DNA from: Prasinococcaceae sp. CCMP 1430
Lineage: Eukaryota > Prasinodermophyta > Palmophyllophyceae > Prasinococcales > Prasinococcaceae
DNA length: 32,594 nucleotides
Reading direction: 5' to 3'
Assembly: GCA_013416795.1 (NCBI GenBank)
Contig: RQSC01000808.1
Span: 12,626 to 45,219 of the forward strand
Under the pieces are notes generated by a model. The model was not told the origin of the DNA, ran no database searches, and was given only the letters and a program-made list of their open reading frames with translations. Every line of letters starts with the position of its first letter. The stretch's first letter is position 1. Position numbers and translations under genes: made by a program. This document shows, piece after piece, positions 9,467-18,335 of the stretch.

Positions 9467-10178
9467 GGGCAGCGAGAGGCGTGCGATGTGACAACCCTCG
9501 CCCGCCAACCCCCCCAAGCCCACCAGCCCGCAGCAACCCCCGCGCGCTGTGTGGCTGCGCGCATGTGGGCATCGACCGGGTCCGCATTCGGCGGGCTCGC
9601 GGGCTCATGGTATCGCACAAACCCACCGCGAATTGATGCCAGATTTCCCTTGGCGGATTTTCTTTTTCATTTCTTTTTTTTGCGGCGTTTCTGCGCGCGT
9701 GCGAACGTGCGCGCTGCGCCAACAAAACGATTGCACTCGCGACAAAACATGCGGCGGTGGGCGCATTCATTTCAATGAGGAGTGATCCGCGCTGCGACCA
9801 AAAAAAAAAAAAAAAGAGGATCGGCCAGGCGGATCGCGGCGGCGTGCCACACCGCGCGCGCGGGCGCGTTTGCTGCCGCGGCGTGCGGCGCCAGGGCGGC
9901 GGCGGCGGCGAGAGAGAGAGTGCGCGGCGGCGGCGGTGGCGGTCGAGGTGGAGGTGGGGGGCGGCGAGGCGGTCGCGGCGCCGGTGGAGAGCGACCGCGA
10001 GTCGCTCGACGCGAATTCTGGCTTCTGCCGCGTCGCGGATCGCTATGACCCTGGCGCGGTTGCGGCCGCAGGTGCGAGCGCCCGCGCACGTGCTCGCTCG
10101 CCCGCTCCGCTCGCCGCCACGACGCCGCCCGCGGCACCGCGCGACGCTGACCCTCGGCGTCGTCCCACAGCGCGCGCC
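9313..10178. promoter_or_regulatory. Divergent upstream region with microsatellites and a probable 5'UTR intron
   Basis: This lies between the MINDY-4 (-) and ABC1 kinase (+) starts. It holds (GT)14 at 9375-9402, a CG tract followed by a GA tract at 9433-9466, T-rich sequence at 9657-9681 and A16 at 9800-9815. A probable 5'UTR intron of the kinase gene occupies 10072-10170 (GTGCGAG...CCCACAG), with CTGAC at 10147-10151, 19 bases before the acceptor end. Open frames over 9870-10178 are GC-driven and lack an ATG. Confidence 0.45.
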
Positions 10179-11894
10179 ATGCCCCTCGCCGCCGCAAAGC
10201 GCGCGGCGGTGCTAGCATCCGCTGTCGCTCGCCTCGTTCGCCTCTTCAGTGCCTCCGCGGGTGGGCTCGGTGAGCTGCGCTCCGACGCTGTGCGCAGCAA
10301 GGCGATCGTCGTGCGCGAGACGCTCGCGGAGCTCGGCCCGACGGCGGTGAAGCTCGGTCAGAACCTCGGCAACCGACCCGACCTTGTGCGCGAGGACTAC
10401 ATGGAGGAGCTCAGCACACTGCAGGATCGCGTGCCGCCGTTTCCGAACGAGGAGGCCTTCGCTATCATGCGCTCCCAGCTGGGCATCGCCGACCTGGACG
10501 AGGTCTTCTCCGAGCTGAGCCCGGAGCCGGTCGCGGCCGCCTCCATCGGGCAGGTGTACCGCGGCAGGCTGCGCTCCAACGGCGCAGAGGTAGCCATCAA
10601 AGTGCAGCGGCCAGGCGTCGACCAGGTGTGCACGCTCGACCTGTACTGGCTGAGGGTGCTCGCCGAGAGGGGCCTAAATGCGCTCGCGAAGGAGCGCCTG
10701 GGCGTCGAGGCAACGCTGCTCGTGGACGAGTTCGCCGAGAAGCTGCTAGAAGAGCTGGACTTCGAGCAGGAGGCGCGCAACCTGGTCGAGTTCCGTGCGA
10801 ACTTTGCCGCAGACGAGCGCGTGACGGTGCCCGAGCCATACATGCCGCTCTGCCGCAAGCGCGTGCTGGTCATGGAGTGGGTCGACGGCCAGCGCTGCAC
10901 GGCGCCAGGCGCGCTCGCTGGCAGGGAGGCCACGCGCAAATTCATCAATCTGGGCGTCGAGAGCGGCCTCAAGCAGCTGCTGGAGTTCGGGCTCTTCCAC
11001 GGCGACCCTCACGCAGGGAACGTGCTGGCATCCACCGACGGCGACCTCGCGTACGTCGACCTCGGCAACGTGGCGCAAATCTCGCGCGCCAACCAGGAGA
11101 GCCTCATCGATGCTACCGTGCACGCCATGAACGGCGACTACGAGGGACTCGCGGCGGACCTGGTGGCGCTGGGCTTCGTCGCGCCCGACGTTGACATTGC
11201 GCCGATCGCCGAGTCGCTCGAGAAGGTGTGGGGGGACTCGCTCAGCAAGGCGGGGCTCGCGGACTTCTCCTTTCGCCGCCTCACGTACGCCTTCAACGCG
11301 CTGCTCCTCATGCATCCCATCCGCGTGCCTGAGCGATTTTCGCTGGTCATCCGTGCGCTGCTCACGCAGGAGGGCATCTGCATGCAGCTGGACAGCTCCT
11401 TTCGGTTCCTGGAGGTGGCCTTTCCCTACGTTGCACGTCGACTGCTCACGGACCCCGACCCCGCGCTGCGTCTGCGCATGCTGCAGGTCGTGATTGTCGA
11501 GGGCGAGTTCAGGTGGGACAGGCTGCGCACGCTGCTGTCCATGGCGACCATGAACAACCCGGACGCCATGAGCGGCGGCAAGGGCGGGCTGCTCGCCAGC
11601 CTGAACCTGCGCATGCTCGCGTGGGAGTCCGCGCGTATGCTCTCGCGGGACGCGGAGCTGCGTACCGCGCTGCTGAGCGGCTTCGAGAAGCGCTCGACGC
11701 TTTCGCACGCGCGTGAGTTCCTAGGAATCGTCGCGCTCGTTCTCGGCGCGCTCGGCGGCGCGTGGGCTGAAAGGGCGGTGCTCACGGCGAGGCGGGGGTG
11801 GCGTGCGCTCGCGTTCACACGCTGGTGGCGGCTGCGGCGACGGCGGCGCGACTCCAAGGACGGCACGCCCCCACCCCAGGTGGCGCTCGTCTGA
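10179..11894 (+). CDS. ABC1/ADCK/UbiB-family atypical kinase
   Basis: 571 residues from the first in-frame ATG, 8 bases after a probable 5'UTR-intron acceptor. Hallmarks in order: LGPTAVKLGQ (KxGQ-type motif, Lys58), RPDLV, the Ala-rich loop AAASIGQVYRG (about 119), VAIKVQRP (Lys141), ELDFEQEARN, VLVMEWVDG, the catalytic loop FGLFHGDPHAGN (274-281) and the metal site as VDLGN (Asp294; DLG in place of the usual DFG). The Ala/Arg-rich N-terminus (MPLAAAKRAAVLASAVARLV) could be an organelle targeting peptide. A hydrophobic segment near the C-terminus (FLGIVALVLGALGGAW) may anchor it in a membrane. Family members act in quinone and prenyl-lipid metabolism in mitochondria and plastids; the substrate is unknown. 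It converges on RRP36 with an 80-base gap. Confidence 0.9.
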   Translation: MPLAAAKRAAVLASAVARLVRLFSASAGGLGELRSDAVRSKAIVVRETLAELGPTAVKLGQNLGNRPDLVREDYMEELSTLQDRVPPFPNEEAFAIMRSQLGIADLDEVFSELSPEPVAAASIGQVYRGRLRSNGAEVAIKVQRPGVDQVCTLDLYWLRVLAERGLNALAKERLGVEATLLVDEFAEKLLEELDFEQEARNLVEFRANFAADERVTVPEPYMPLCRKRVLVMEWVDGQRCTAPGALAGREATRKFINLGVESGLKQLLEFGLFHGDPHAGNVLASTDGDLAYVDLGNVAQISRANQESLIDATVHAMNGDYEGLAADLVALGFVAPDVDIAPIAESLEKVWGDSLSKAGLADFSFRRLTYAFNALLLMHPIRVPERFSLVIRALLTQEGICMQLDSSFRFLEVAFPYVARRLLTDPDPALRLRMLQVVIVEGEFRWDRLRTLLSMATMNNPDAMSGGKGGLLASLNLRMLAWESARMLSRDAELRTALLSGFEKRSTLSHAREFLGIVALVLGALGGAWAERAVLTARRGWRALAFTRWWRLRRRRRDSKDGTPPPQVALV

Positions 11895-11974
11895 CGGCGA
11901 TGTGCGGGAATCGCACCTTTTTTGTCACACTATTAAACATTAACTACATGTACCACGAGCTCGTGGCTGCGCGT
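11895..11974. other. Short convergent spacer
   Basis: 80 bases between the stop codons of the ABC1 kinase (+) and RRP36 (-). The centre is AT-rich (about 11918-11949), so both 3' ends and poly(A) signals must fit here or overlap the neighbouring gene. Confidence 0.5.
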
Positions 11975-13259
11975 TCACTCCACGCCACGGCGAGACGCCG
12001 TGGGCATGAGCGTCCTGTCCTTGGCGGCCACCTTCCTGCGGCGCTTGGCCATGAACTTTTCGAGCTGGCCCGACTTCTTGAGAGACTCGTACTTGTCGAC
12101 GAGCTCCCTCTTCTTGCGGTCCGATTTCTTCTCGAAGTACGGCCCTCTGCCCCCCCGCGCGCGCTCACGCTGGCGCCGCCGGCTCTCGTCCTCGAGAGCG
12201 GCATCGCGCCTGCGCTTCTGGTGGTCGGCGACCTTGGCCTCTAGCGACGCCACCAGCCGCTTGAGCTGCTCCTTGCGCGCCGCACCGTGGGTGCGCTTCA
12301 CCTGCTGCTTGAGCGCGTCGCGCTCCTCGGCCATCTTCTCGTCGAAGACGAAACCGTATTGCTTGCGGAAGACGCGGTCGTTGAAGGCGCCCATGGACGC
12401 GTCGAAGCGGGGGTCCTTGGACTTTGGCTTCGCCGGCGCGAGGCCCTCGATCTCGCGCAGCATGGGCACGCGCGCCTTGGACGACACCTCCTGCGGCCGG
12501 TTCTTGTTGGCACGCGCGCCGATTTTTTCACGCGCCTCGCGCTCCCTCTTGGCCGCCAGCCACGCAGGCACCTTGCGCGCACTCGTGCGGCCGTCTCGTT
12601 TCGACGCAAGCCGCTCGCCGAGCGGCACGTCCGCCTCGGCAGCCGCGTGCGCGCCCGTCCCCTCGCCGTCTGAGTCAGACTCATCGTAGTCCTCTTCGTC
12701 TTCGGAGCCACTCTCGGATGCGTCGTCGTGGCCGCGCAGGCGCGCGCCCGCGCGCGTCCCATCGCCTTCTTCGTCCTCGTAGTCACCCTCCTCCTCCTCC
12801 TCCTCGCCGTCGCTGTCGTCGTAGTCGTCCTCGTCGCTCTCGTCATCCTCCTCGGCGGCGGCCATCGCGGCCTCCATGCGCCGCGCCATGCGTGCGACGT
12901 CGTCGCCCGCGGCTCCACGCGCCCGTCCCTCGCGGTATTCCTCGTCCTCGTCGTCGTCGTCCTCCTCCTCCTCCTCCTCGCTCTCGCCACTGTCCTCCGC
13001 GGCCGCCATCGCCGCCTCCATGCGCCGCGCCATGCGCGCCACGTCACCACCCGCCTGCACCTCCTCCCCTTGATCCCTTCCGTCGGGCGTCCTTGGCCGA
13101 GCACGTGCTGACCTCGCCTGCGGGCGCCGTGAGCGAGCTGCAACATTTAGGCGCCGCGCCCGCCACTGGCCGCGGATCCGCGCTCGCGGCGCGCCGCAGC
13201 AGCCGCTCGCGCACCAAATCATCAAAAGCAATCTGCGGTTCTGGGAGTTTTGCGCCCAT
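11975..13259 (-). CDS. RRP36: RRP36-like rRNA biogenesis protein
   Basis: Likely two exons, 13113-13259 and 11975-13054 (58-bp GT-AG intron, phase 0), 408 residues. Exon 1 starts MGAKLPEPQIAFDDLVRE. A simpler single-exon model starts at the ATG at 13033 (352 residues). The N-terminal half is two copies of a DVARMARRMEAAMAAAE unit, each followed by an Asp/Glu-rich stretch. The C-terminal half is the conserved RRP36 (DUF947) domain: SKDPRFD, FRKQYGFVFDEKM, GPYFEKKSDRKKRELVDKY, KKSGQLEKFMAKRRRK and a KD near the end. RRP36 acts in the nucleolar small-subunit processome, in early cleavage of pre-rRNA. The acidic N-terminus is longer than in animal or yeast proteins. It is divergent from the CCCH gene. 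Confidence 0.82.
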
Positions 13260-13422
13260 CGTAACGCGAAATGGAAGGTGCATTTGGATACTTCAAAACG
13301 CGCTTTTGGAGGCGATTTTATTTTGATTTTGTTTGCGCGCGCATAAGGCGTCGCCGGCGGGCGCGTCGTAGCGGGCGCTACTGCGCGCGCGCGGGGCGTG
13401 CGCCGCCCCCCCCCCCCTCTGC
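13260..13422. promoter_or_regulatory. Compact divergent promoter region
   Basis: 163 bases lie between the putative starts of RRP36 (-) and the CCCH zinc-finger gene (+). The RRP36 side is unusually AT-rich (about 13290-13335). A perfect palindrome GTAGCG-GG-CGCTAC lies at 13368-13381. It was inferred as a bidirectional promoter from position only. Confidence 0.35.
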
Positions 13423-15497
13423 ATGGAGGGGGGCGCCGCTGGGATGCAGGCGGCGCAGGCGCAGCAGGCGGGAGGCTCGCACATGATGGGCTACCGACGG
13501 GGCGGGGGAGGAGGCGGCGGAGGCGGAGGCGGAGGCGGAGGCGGCGGAGGCGCTCGCGGCGACAACGTACGTGCGCGCGCAAGAGCATGCCGCCGCGTGA
13601 GTGAGGCAGGAGTGGGGGGAGACGGGGGTGGGGTTCGGCTCCGCTCGCCTGCCTCCCCAGCTCCTAGGCACGCGCTTGGGCGCGTTGCGGGGCCGATCGC
13701 GTCGTGCGGCGACGAGTGCATGCACACACCGCCCGCGCCTCGGCGGAGCCCGCGCGCGCACCAGCGCGATGAGCGGGCGGGGGACGGTTTGGGGAGCGCT
13801 AGGTGGCAAAAAAAAAAAAAAGAAGCGGGAGTGTGCGCCGCCGCGCCATGAGGCGGGGAGAGAGGGGTGGCAGGAAGGGGGGGGCGAGCGGGGAGGGTGG
13901 AATGAGTGAGGATGGCCCGCGCTTGTTGCCGCGCTCGGCACCGATGATGTGCCTCCCTCCCCCTCCCCCCCCCCAGGCGCACCTCCTCCCATCGCCTGCG
14001 CTCCCCGGGCGCGGCGCTTGGCGGGATACCCTTGCGCAGACCCGCGCGCGAAACGCAGCCGAAGTGATGTGCGCTGGAGAGGAAACCCTAGCTCTGCTCG
14101 CAACGGGAGACCCGCGCCACGCGCCTTCCGGCTTGCGCGCCGCGTGGCGTGGCGCGTCACTATCAGGGGCGCCGGCCCTCCCCGCTCCCCCTCCGCCGCC
14201 TGCTCCTCCTGCGATCCGCCGCGCGCTTGCTCCATCGCCGGCGGCGTGGTCGATCGCCCCAAAGCGTCGCCATCTAACCCCCCCCCCTCACCCCCTCGCC
14301 GCCTGACACCGCCGTTCCCCTCACCAACCCACACACGCGCGCGCGCGCACCCTTCGTCCCCCCACACACCCTCCACCCGAAAGAAGCCGACCAAAAAGGC
14401 GCCACCCCAATCGGATCAGCCCAGCTTCGTGTGCATGATGGGCGACATGACGCAGACGTACGGCGCGACGTCGCACTGCGAGGTGACCACGTGCGCCGCG
14501 GCCAGGCGCGAGCAGCGCTTCCGCCCGATGCGCCAGGCCCGCGAGCTCGACGCCTTCCGCTCGTGCTGCATCAAGTCGGTGAACCTCGACGACCACGGCT
14601 CGGGCGTGGCGTACGAGTCCGGCGTCCCGACCATCCCGCAGCCGGGCACGATCGCGGAGGACAAGCTCCGGGCCATCCGCAAGGCGCTCGCCACGTTCGA
14701 GCCGCCCGAGGTGGGGTGCTCGTTCGCGCGCGGCGGCAACGTGTCGGTCGTGTGCTGCTCGAAGATCGACACCGACCGCAACGCGCCGTGGGAGGGGCTC
14801 CACCCCACGCAGGCGCCCTTCCTCAAGCCCAAGACCATGGAGGACAAGGGCGGCCGCCGCAAGTCCACGTCGGACGACGGCGGCAACCTGAACAGCGACG
14901 CGCGCCTCGTGCTCAACTTCTACGTGCGCGCCCGCGCGCTCGCGCGCTGGGCGAGCGCGCGGCGAAAGCTCCGCGCGTGGCGCGCGCTGATGGGCGGCTT
15001 CGGCGGGCTCGGCAGCGGCAGCAGCGGCGGCGGCAGGCCCTCGGCGCGGGCGCCGCGCACCGCGCCGCGCGTGTCGTCCACGGCGATCGCGGAGTCGGCC
15101 AGGAGCAACGCCGAGGCGGGCGCGGTGCTCGCGTGGCCGCCGCACAAGTTCATCGAGAAGGAGATCGTCAAGTTCTTCAAGAAGCTCACGGGCGTGTACG
15201 GCATCGTCCTCGTGGACGTCGAGCGGCGGCACATGTTCGCCGCGCGCGACCCCGAGGGCACCGTGCCGCTCCACATGGCGCTCACGGCCGACAACTGCGT
15301 GCTGGTCGCCACGGAGGAGGGCCTGCTGCCCGCGAAGGCCACGAAGACGCGCGCCATCGCCGCGGGCAAGTACGTGTACGGCCCGGGCGAGTACATCATG
15401 GAGGAGGCCCACGAGCTCGACCTCGAGTAGCGCAGCCCTCTCGCGACAGCGGGCCGCCGGGCGGCCGCGGCCCGCAGGTCCGCGCGCCGGGGCGCGC

Positions 15498-15553
<56 letters not shown>

Positions 15554-17338
15554 CGTAGGGTGGCGCGCGACACTCACACTGCACAAAAGCGCAGGTTTTT
15601 TTTTTTTTTGGCGGCGCCGTGCCATGCGTGCGCTGAGGCGAGGTGGGGGTGCGACAGGGCGCTGACCGCGCTGCGCCGGCGCGCTCAACAGGAACGCATT
15701 GGCGGCGGTGGCGGCGGTGGAGGTCCACCCATGGGTGGTCGCGGCCGCGGCCGCGGCGGCGACGAGCTCAAGCGCCTGCACCACAAGACGCAGCTCTGCC
15801 TCTTCGAGCGGCGCGGCGGGCCCGGCTCGTGCCCGAAGGGTGCGTCGTGCTCGTTCGCGCACTCCCTGGATGAGCTGCCAGCGGCGGCGCGCGCGACGTA
15901 CAAGACCAAGATGTGCTTCAGGATGACGGGCATGGGCAGGTGCCAGTACGGCGCGGCGTGCCACTTCGCGCACTCGCAGGAGGAGCTGCGCATACCAGGC
16001 GCGGGCGCGCCCGCTGCGGGCCCGCACCACGCCGAGGGCGCTCGCGGAAGCAGTGGCGCCCCCGCCGCTGCAAATCCGGACCTGGCCGACGGGCTCGGCA
16101 AGGATGGTGCGACGACAGGATCGTACGCCAGCCATGCTGCGCAGGGTGCGCAGGGGACCAACGGCCCCCAAGGTGGCTACGCTGCTGCGGCGGCCTCGCA
16201 CCGCGGCGGTGCCAATACACAGCCCAACGGGACCACCGCGGCGGCCACCGCTGGGGGCAATGGGCGCTTCCCGCCCGCCACTCAGGGGCCGGGCGCGCAG
16301 CCGCAGAATGTGTTTGCGCAGCCTGGGCAGCCGATCGTACAGTACATGCCCGTGGTGGTATACCCCGCGCCTGCTGGGTCGAGCGGCGAATTCGCTGGCC
16401 AGCGTGGCACTGTCGCGTACGCGTACCCCTCTGGCCAAGTGCCACAAGGTGGCGTGGTGCAGGGGCAAGCTATTAGCGCCGAGGGTCAGCGCGTGCTCAT
16501 CGCCGGCGCAGAGCAGGTGGCAGACTTCGTGCCTGCTGGCAACTTGCAGCGCCCGGGTGGCTTCGTGCCTGCTGGCAATGCCCAGCGCCCGGGTGGCACC
16601 ACCGAGTACGCCCAAGGCGATTGGGCGAGCGCCGCGGCGGTGGCTGCGGCGCAGCGCGCCGACGGCCAAGCCACTCATCCCAAGGGCGCCATTGGCTCGC
16701 TGCTGCCGAACTCCCTCGAGGGAGGTGCCATGCGCATGGCTGGCGCAGCTGGGGCGGCGCCGTTCAAGCCAGTGGCTGAATCGAAGGTCGAGGCCATTGC
16801 CGAGTCCGTGCTTCCCGGAGACAACTTCGAGGGTGCGTACGGCACTGAGACGATGCCCTCACACCTCCTGCCTGACGGCCTTACCGAGCTCAACGAGCCC
16901 CCACAAAGCGCCTGGAACAACGGCAGGGGCATGCAGGGCGCCCCTGAGAATGGTGGCAACTGGAACGGCGCGTCCGGCGAGGACAGCGCCGCCGCCGCTG
17001 CCGCAGCCACTGCCGAGGCGGCCGCGGCCGCTGCGATTTCAGGATTCGACATGCCAGCCGAGGGGAACAACGCTGGAAAGTCGCAAGCTGGCGGTGAAAA
17101 CTTCAATGCTGGGCCCTCGTCTTTTTTCAATATCGTCGGCAGCCATGGCGCCCCCGCGCCACAGCCGGTGCCGCCCCAGGCCGCTGCTGTCGCGGGGAAG
17201 CCCGCCGCGTTCAACATGCAGGCACTCCTCCAAGAGCTGCAGAATGCCAATGAACCGGGTGCCGATGGGGTCCCCGCAGCACAGGGAGCCGCCGCGGCCG
17301 CAGTCGCTGCTGCTCAGGCTGCCGTGAAGGAGGCATGA
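13423..17338 (+). CDS. Tandem CCCH zinc-finger RNA-binding protein with a Gly-rich N-terminus
   Basis: Proposed exons 13423-13566 and 15692-17338 (596 residues). If the first exon is wrong, the first ATG in the main exon is 15731 (535 residues). Exon 1 encodes MEGGAAGMQAAQAQQAGGSH and a long glycine run. Exon 2 continues with glycines and an RGRGRGG patch; both ends are phase 0 (GTACGTGCG donor, CAACAG acceptor, CTGAC 26 bases upstream). Two zinc fingers follow: KTQLC with C-x10-C-x5-C-x3-H, then KTKMC with C-x8-C-x5-C-x3-H, 17 residues apart, as in the tristetraprolin class that binds AU-rich mRNA. The rest is low-complexity Gln/Ala/Gly/Pro with a tandem 12-residue repeat. A role in mRNA stability or translation is inferred. 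The intron would be 2.1 kb, far longer than its neighbours, and contains another gene. Confidence 0.72.
13567..14434. other. Putative intron segment upstream of the nested gene
   Basis: GC-rich non-coding sequence with A14 at 13808-13821, several poly-C/poly-pyrimidine runs ending in CAG (for example near 13957-13977) and (CG/CA) repeats at about 14331-14352. It probably contains the promoter of the ORF at 14435. Pyrimidine-rich acceptor-like sites mean that alternative splice forms are possible. No separate gene is supported. Confidence 0.4.
14435..15430 (+). CDS. Intronless gene nested in an intron; weakly class-II amidotransferase-like
   Basis: 331 residues from MMGDMTQTYG. The N-terminal part has a cysteine-containing region (SHCEVTTCAAARR, SCCIKSV) with clear protein character. 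The middle (about 165-240) is Ala/Arg/Gly/Ser-rich. The last 90 residues (KLTGVYGIVLVDVERRHMF, ARDPEGTVPLH, NCVLVATEEGLLP) resemble the Ntn-fold strand pattern of glutamine amidotransferase/DUF3700 proteins. The usual catalytic Cys right after the start Met is absent (Met-Met-Gly), so amidotransferase activity is doubtful. Third codon positions are almost uniformly G or C, more so than in the flanking zinc-finger gene. There is no intron in 1 kb. It stands on the same strand inside the proposed CCCH intron, and a G52 tract begins 72 bases after its stop. Confidence 0.55.
   Translation: MMGDMTQTYGATSHCEVTTCAAARREQRFRPMRQARELDAFRSCCIKSVNLDDHGSGVAYESGVPTIPQPGTIAEDKLRAIRKALATFEPPEVGCSFARGGNVSVVCCSKIDTDRNAPWEGLHPTQAPFLKPKTMEDKGGRRKSTSDDGGNLNSDARLVLNFYVRARALARWASARRKLRAWRALMGGFGGLGSGSSGGGRPSARAPRTAPRVSSTAIAESARSNAEAGAVLAWPPHKFIEKEIVKFFKKLTGVYGIVLVDVERRHMFAARDPEGTVPLHMALTADNCVLVATEEGLLPAKATKTRAIAAGKYVYGPGEYIMEEAHELDLE
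15502..15553. repeat. Homopolymer of 52 guanines
   Basis: An uninterrupted G run, 72 bases after the stop of the nested gene and within the proposed CCCH intron. A T14 run follows at 15596-15609. Such a tract should form G-quadruplexes and its true length is hard to sequence, so the count may be an assembly estimate. Confidence 0.9.
16526..16597 (+). repeat. Two tandem 36-bp units in the CCCH gene
   Basis: Two adjacent units encode FVPAGNLQRPGG and FVPAGNAQRPGG. They differ at few bases, which suggests recent in-frame expansion in a disordered region. Confidence 0.9.
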
Positions 17339-18335
17339 GCGCGGACGGGACGAAGGTGTACAGAGCTCTCGTTTGGGCATGCTGATGGGCGGACGCGAGA
17401 GCGGCAGGGGCGGAAGTGCTGGACATGGCGACGACTACGGCGACAAAGACTAAGTGAAGTAATGACGTGGGCCGACATCCTGCGAATTGCGCGACGCTCA
17501 CGGGGCACGCGGTGGTTTATTCCACCGTACGCCTGCGTGCGCGCTGCTGCGACGTACGGACCACGAAAGTAATGAGGGGCACGCATCGAAGGCCTCTAAT
17601 GAAGAGCCCTCGGCGAGGACGGACGAACGGACGTCTCTCGCGGGGCCGAGATAATTCTAATGCTCCCAGGCGGCATCGGGAGGCGGCACGACTGCTGCAC
17701 AGGGCCGCGTGCCGACCGCTCCGTCAGTGGACGGGCGGCGCGCGCGTTCTTGAGCTGCTGCGCGTGACGATTCCTGCCGGCTGATGGAGCCCGTGACTAA
17801 TTGGAGAGAAAGAGCTGCACCGCCAAGTGCGTACCAGGGGCTGCTGCAGCGATGGAGAAGCGGGCGCGGGGCACGCGCTGCATCTGCAGCCAGGCCTTGT
17901 GACCGTCTCGCTCTTTTGCTGCGGTGGCTCCGGTGCGCATGTCACTAATTGGGGCATGCAATTCTCCCGGTGATAATGGATAATAGCGGGGCCAGGCACC
18001 CGCTCATAATCCCAGTAGTAATGCTCCGCTGCTGGGCACTCACGTGCTCAGTGCGAGCGAAAGGGAGCTGAGAGATCAATTAACTACATACCTACGACGA
18101 CGATGGACCGTCCAGAGAGAGACGCCACACTACTTCGGGGCTGGCCGATGGCTGGCGGGAGCGCGCTCACCCGTGTGCGCCTGCTGGCGTGATGCCGGCC
18201 GTAATTAATTAAAAGTTCGGATGGCAGGGCGGGACGAGCGGCGTGCGCGGCGCAGTGCGCGTGTGCAGGGTGATGTGGACGGGCCACGTACGAACTTTAG
18301 AAAGAATTGCGTCGAGCAAGCCGGCGCGGGTGCGC
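17339..18335. other. Long gene-free region with TAAT-rich punctuation
   Basis: About 1 kb between the 3' ends of the CCCH gene (+) and the 5-oxoprolinase gene (-). No open frame has protein character. It holds a perfect hairpin CGGTGG-TTTATT-CCACCG at 17510-17527 and many TAAT/ATTA motifs (17570, 17597, 17652, 17658, 17798, 17946, 17974, 17981, 18007, 18019, about 18202) spaced through otherwise GC-rich DNA. GACTAATTGG and CACTAATTGGGG are near repeats. It could be 3'UTR, an ncRNA or a regulatory block. Confidence 0.4.

Noticed and set aside
9870-10178. N-terminal extension of the ABC1 kinase
   Set aside because: It begins at TTG, has no ATG and contains a probable 5'UTR intron; the ATG at 10179 is the first credible start.
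13495-13560. Poly-proline protein on the minus strand opposite the glycine run
   Set aside because: It is the complement of the GGC/GGA glycine codons of the CCCH first exon; nothing supports transcription of that strand.
14321-16678. 785-codon open frame on the minus strand
   Set aside because: It is antisense to the nested gene and the CCCH gene, and is rich in Arg/Ala/Pro/His, as expected from the complement of GC3-rich coding sequence; no domain is recognisable.
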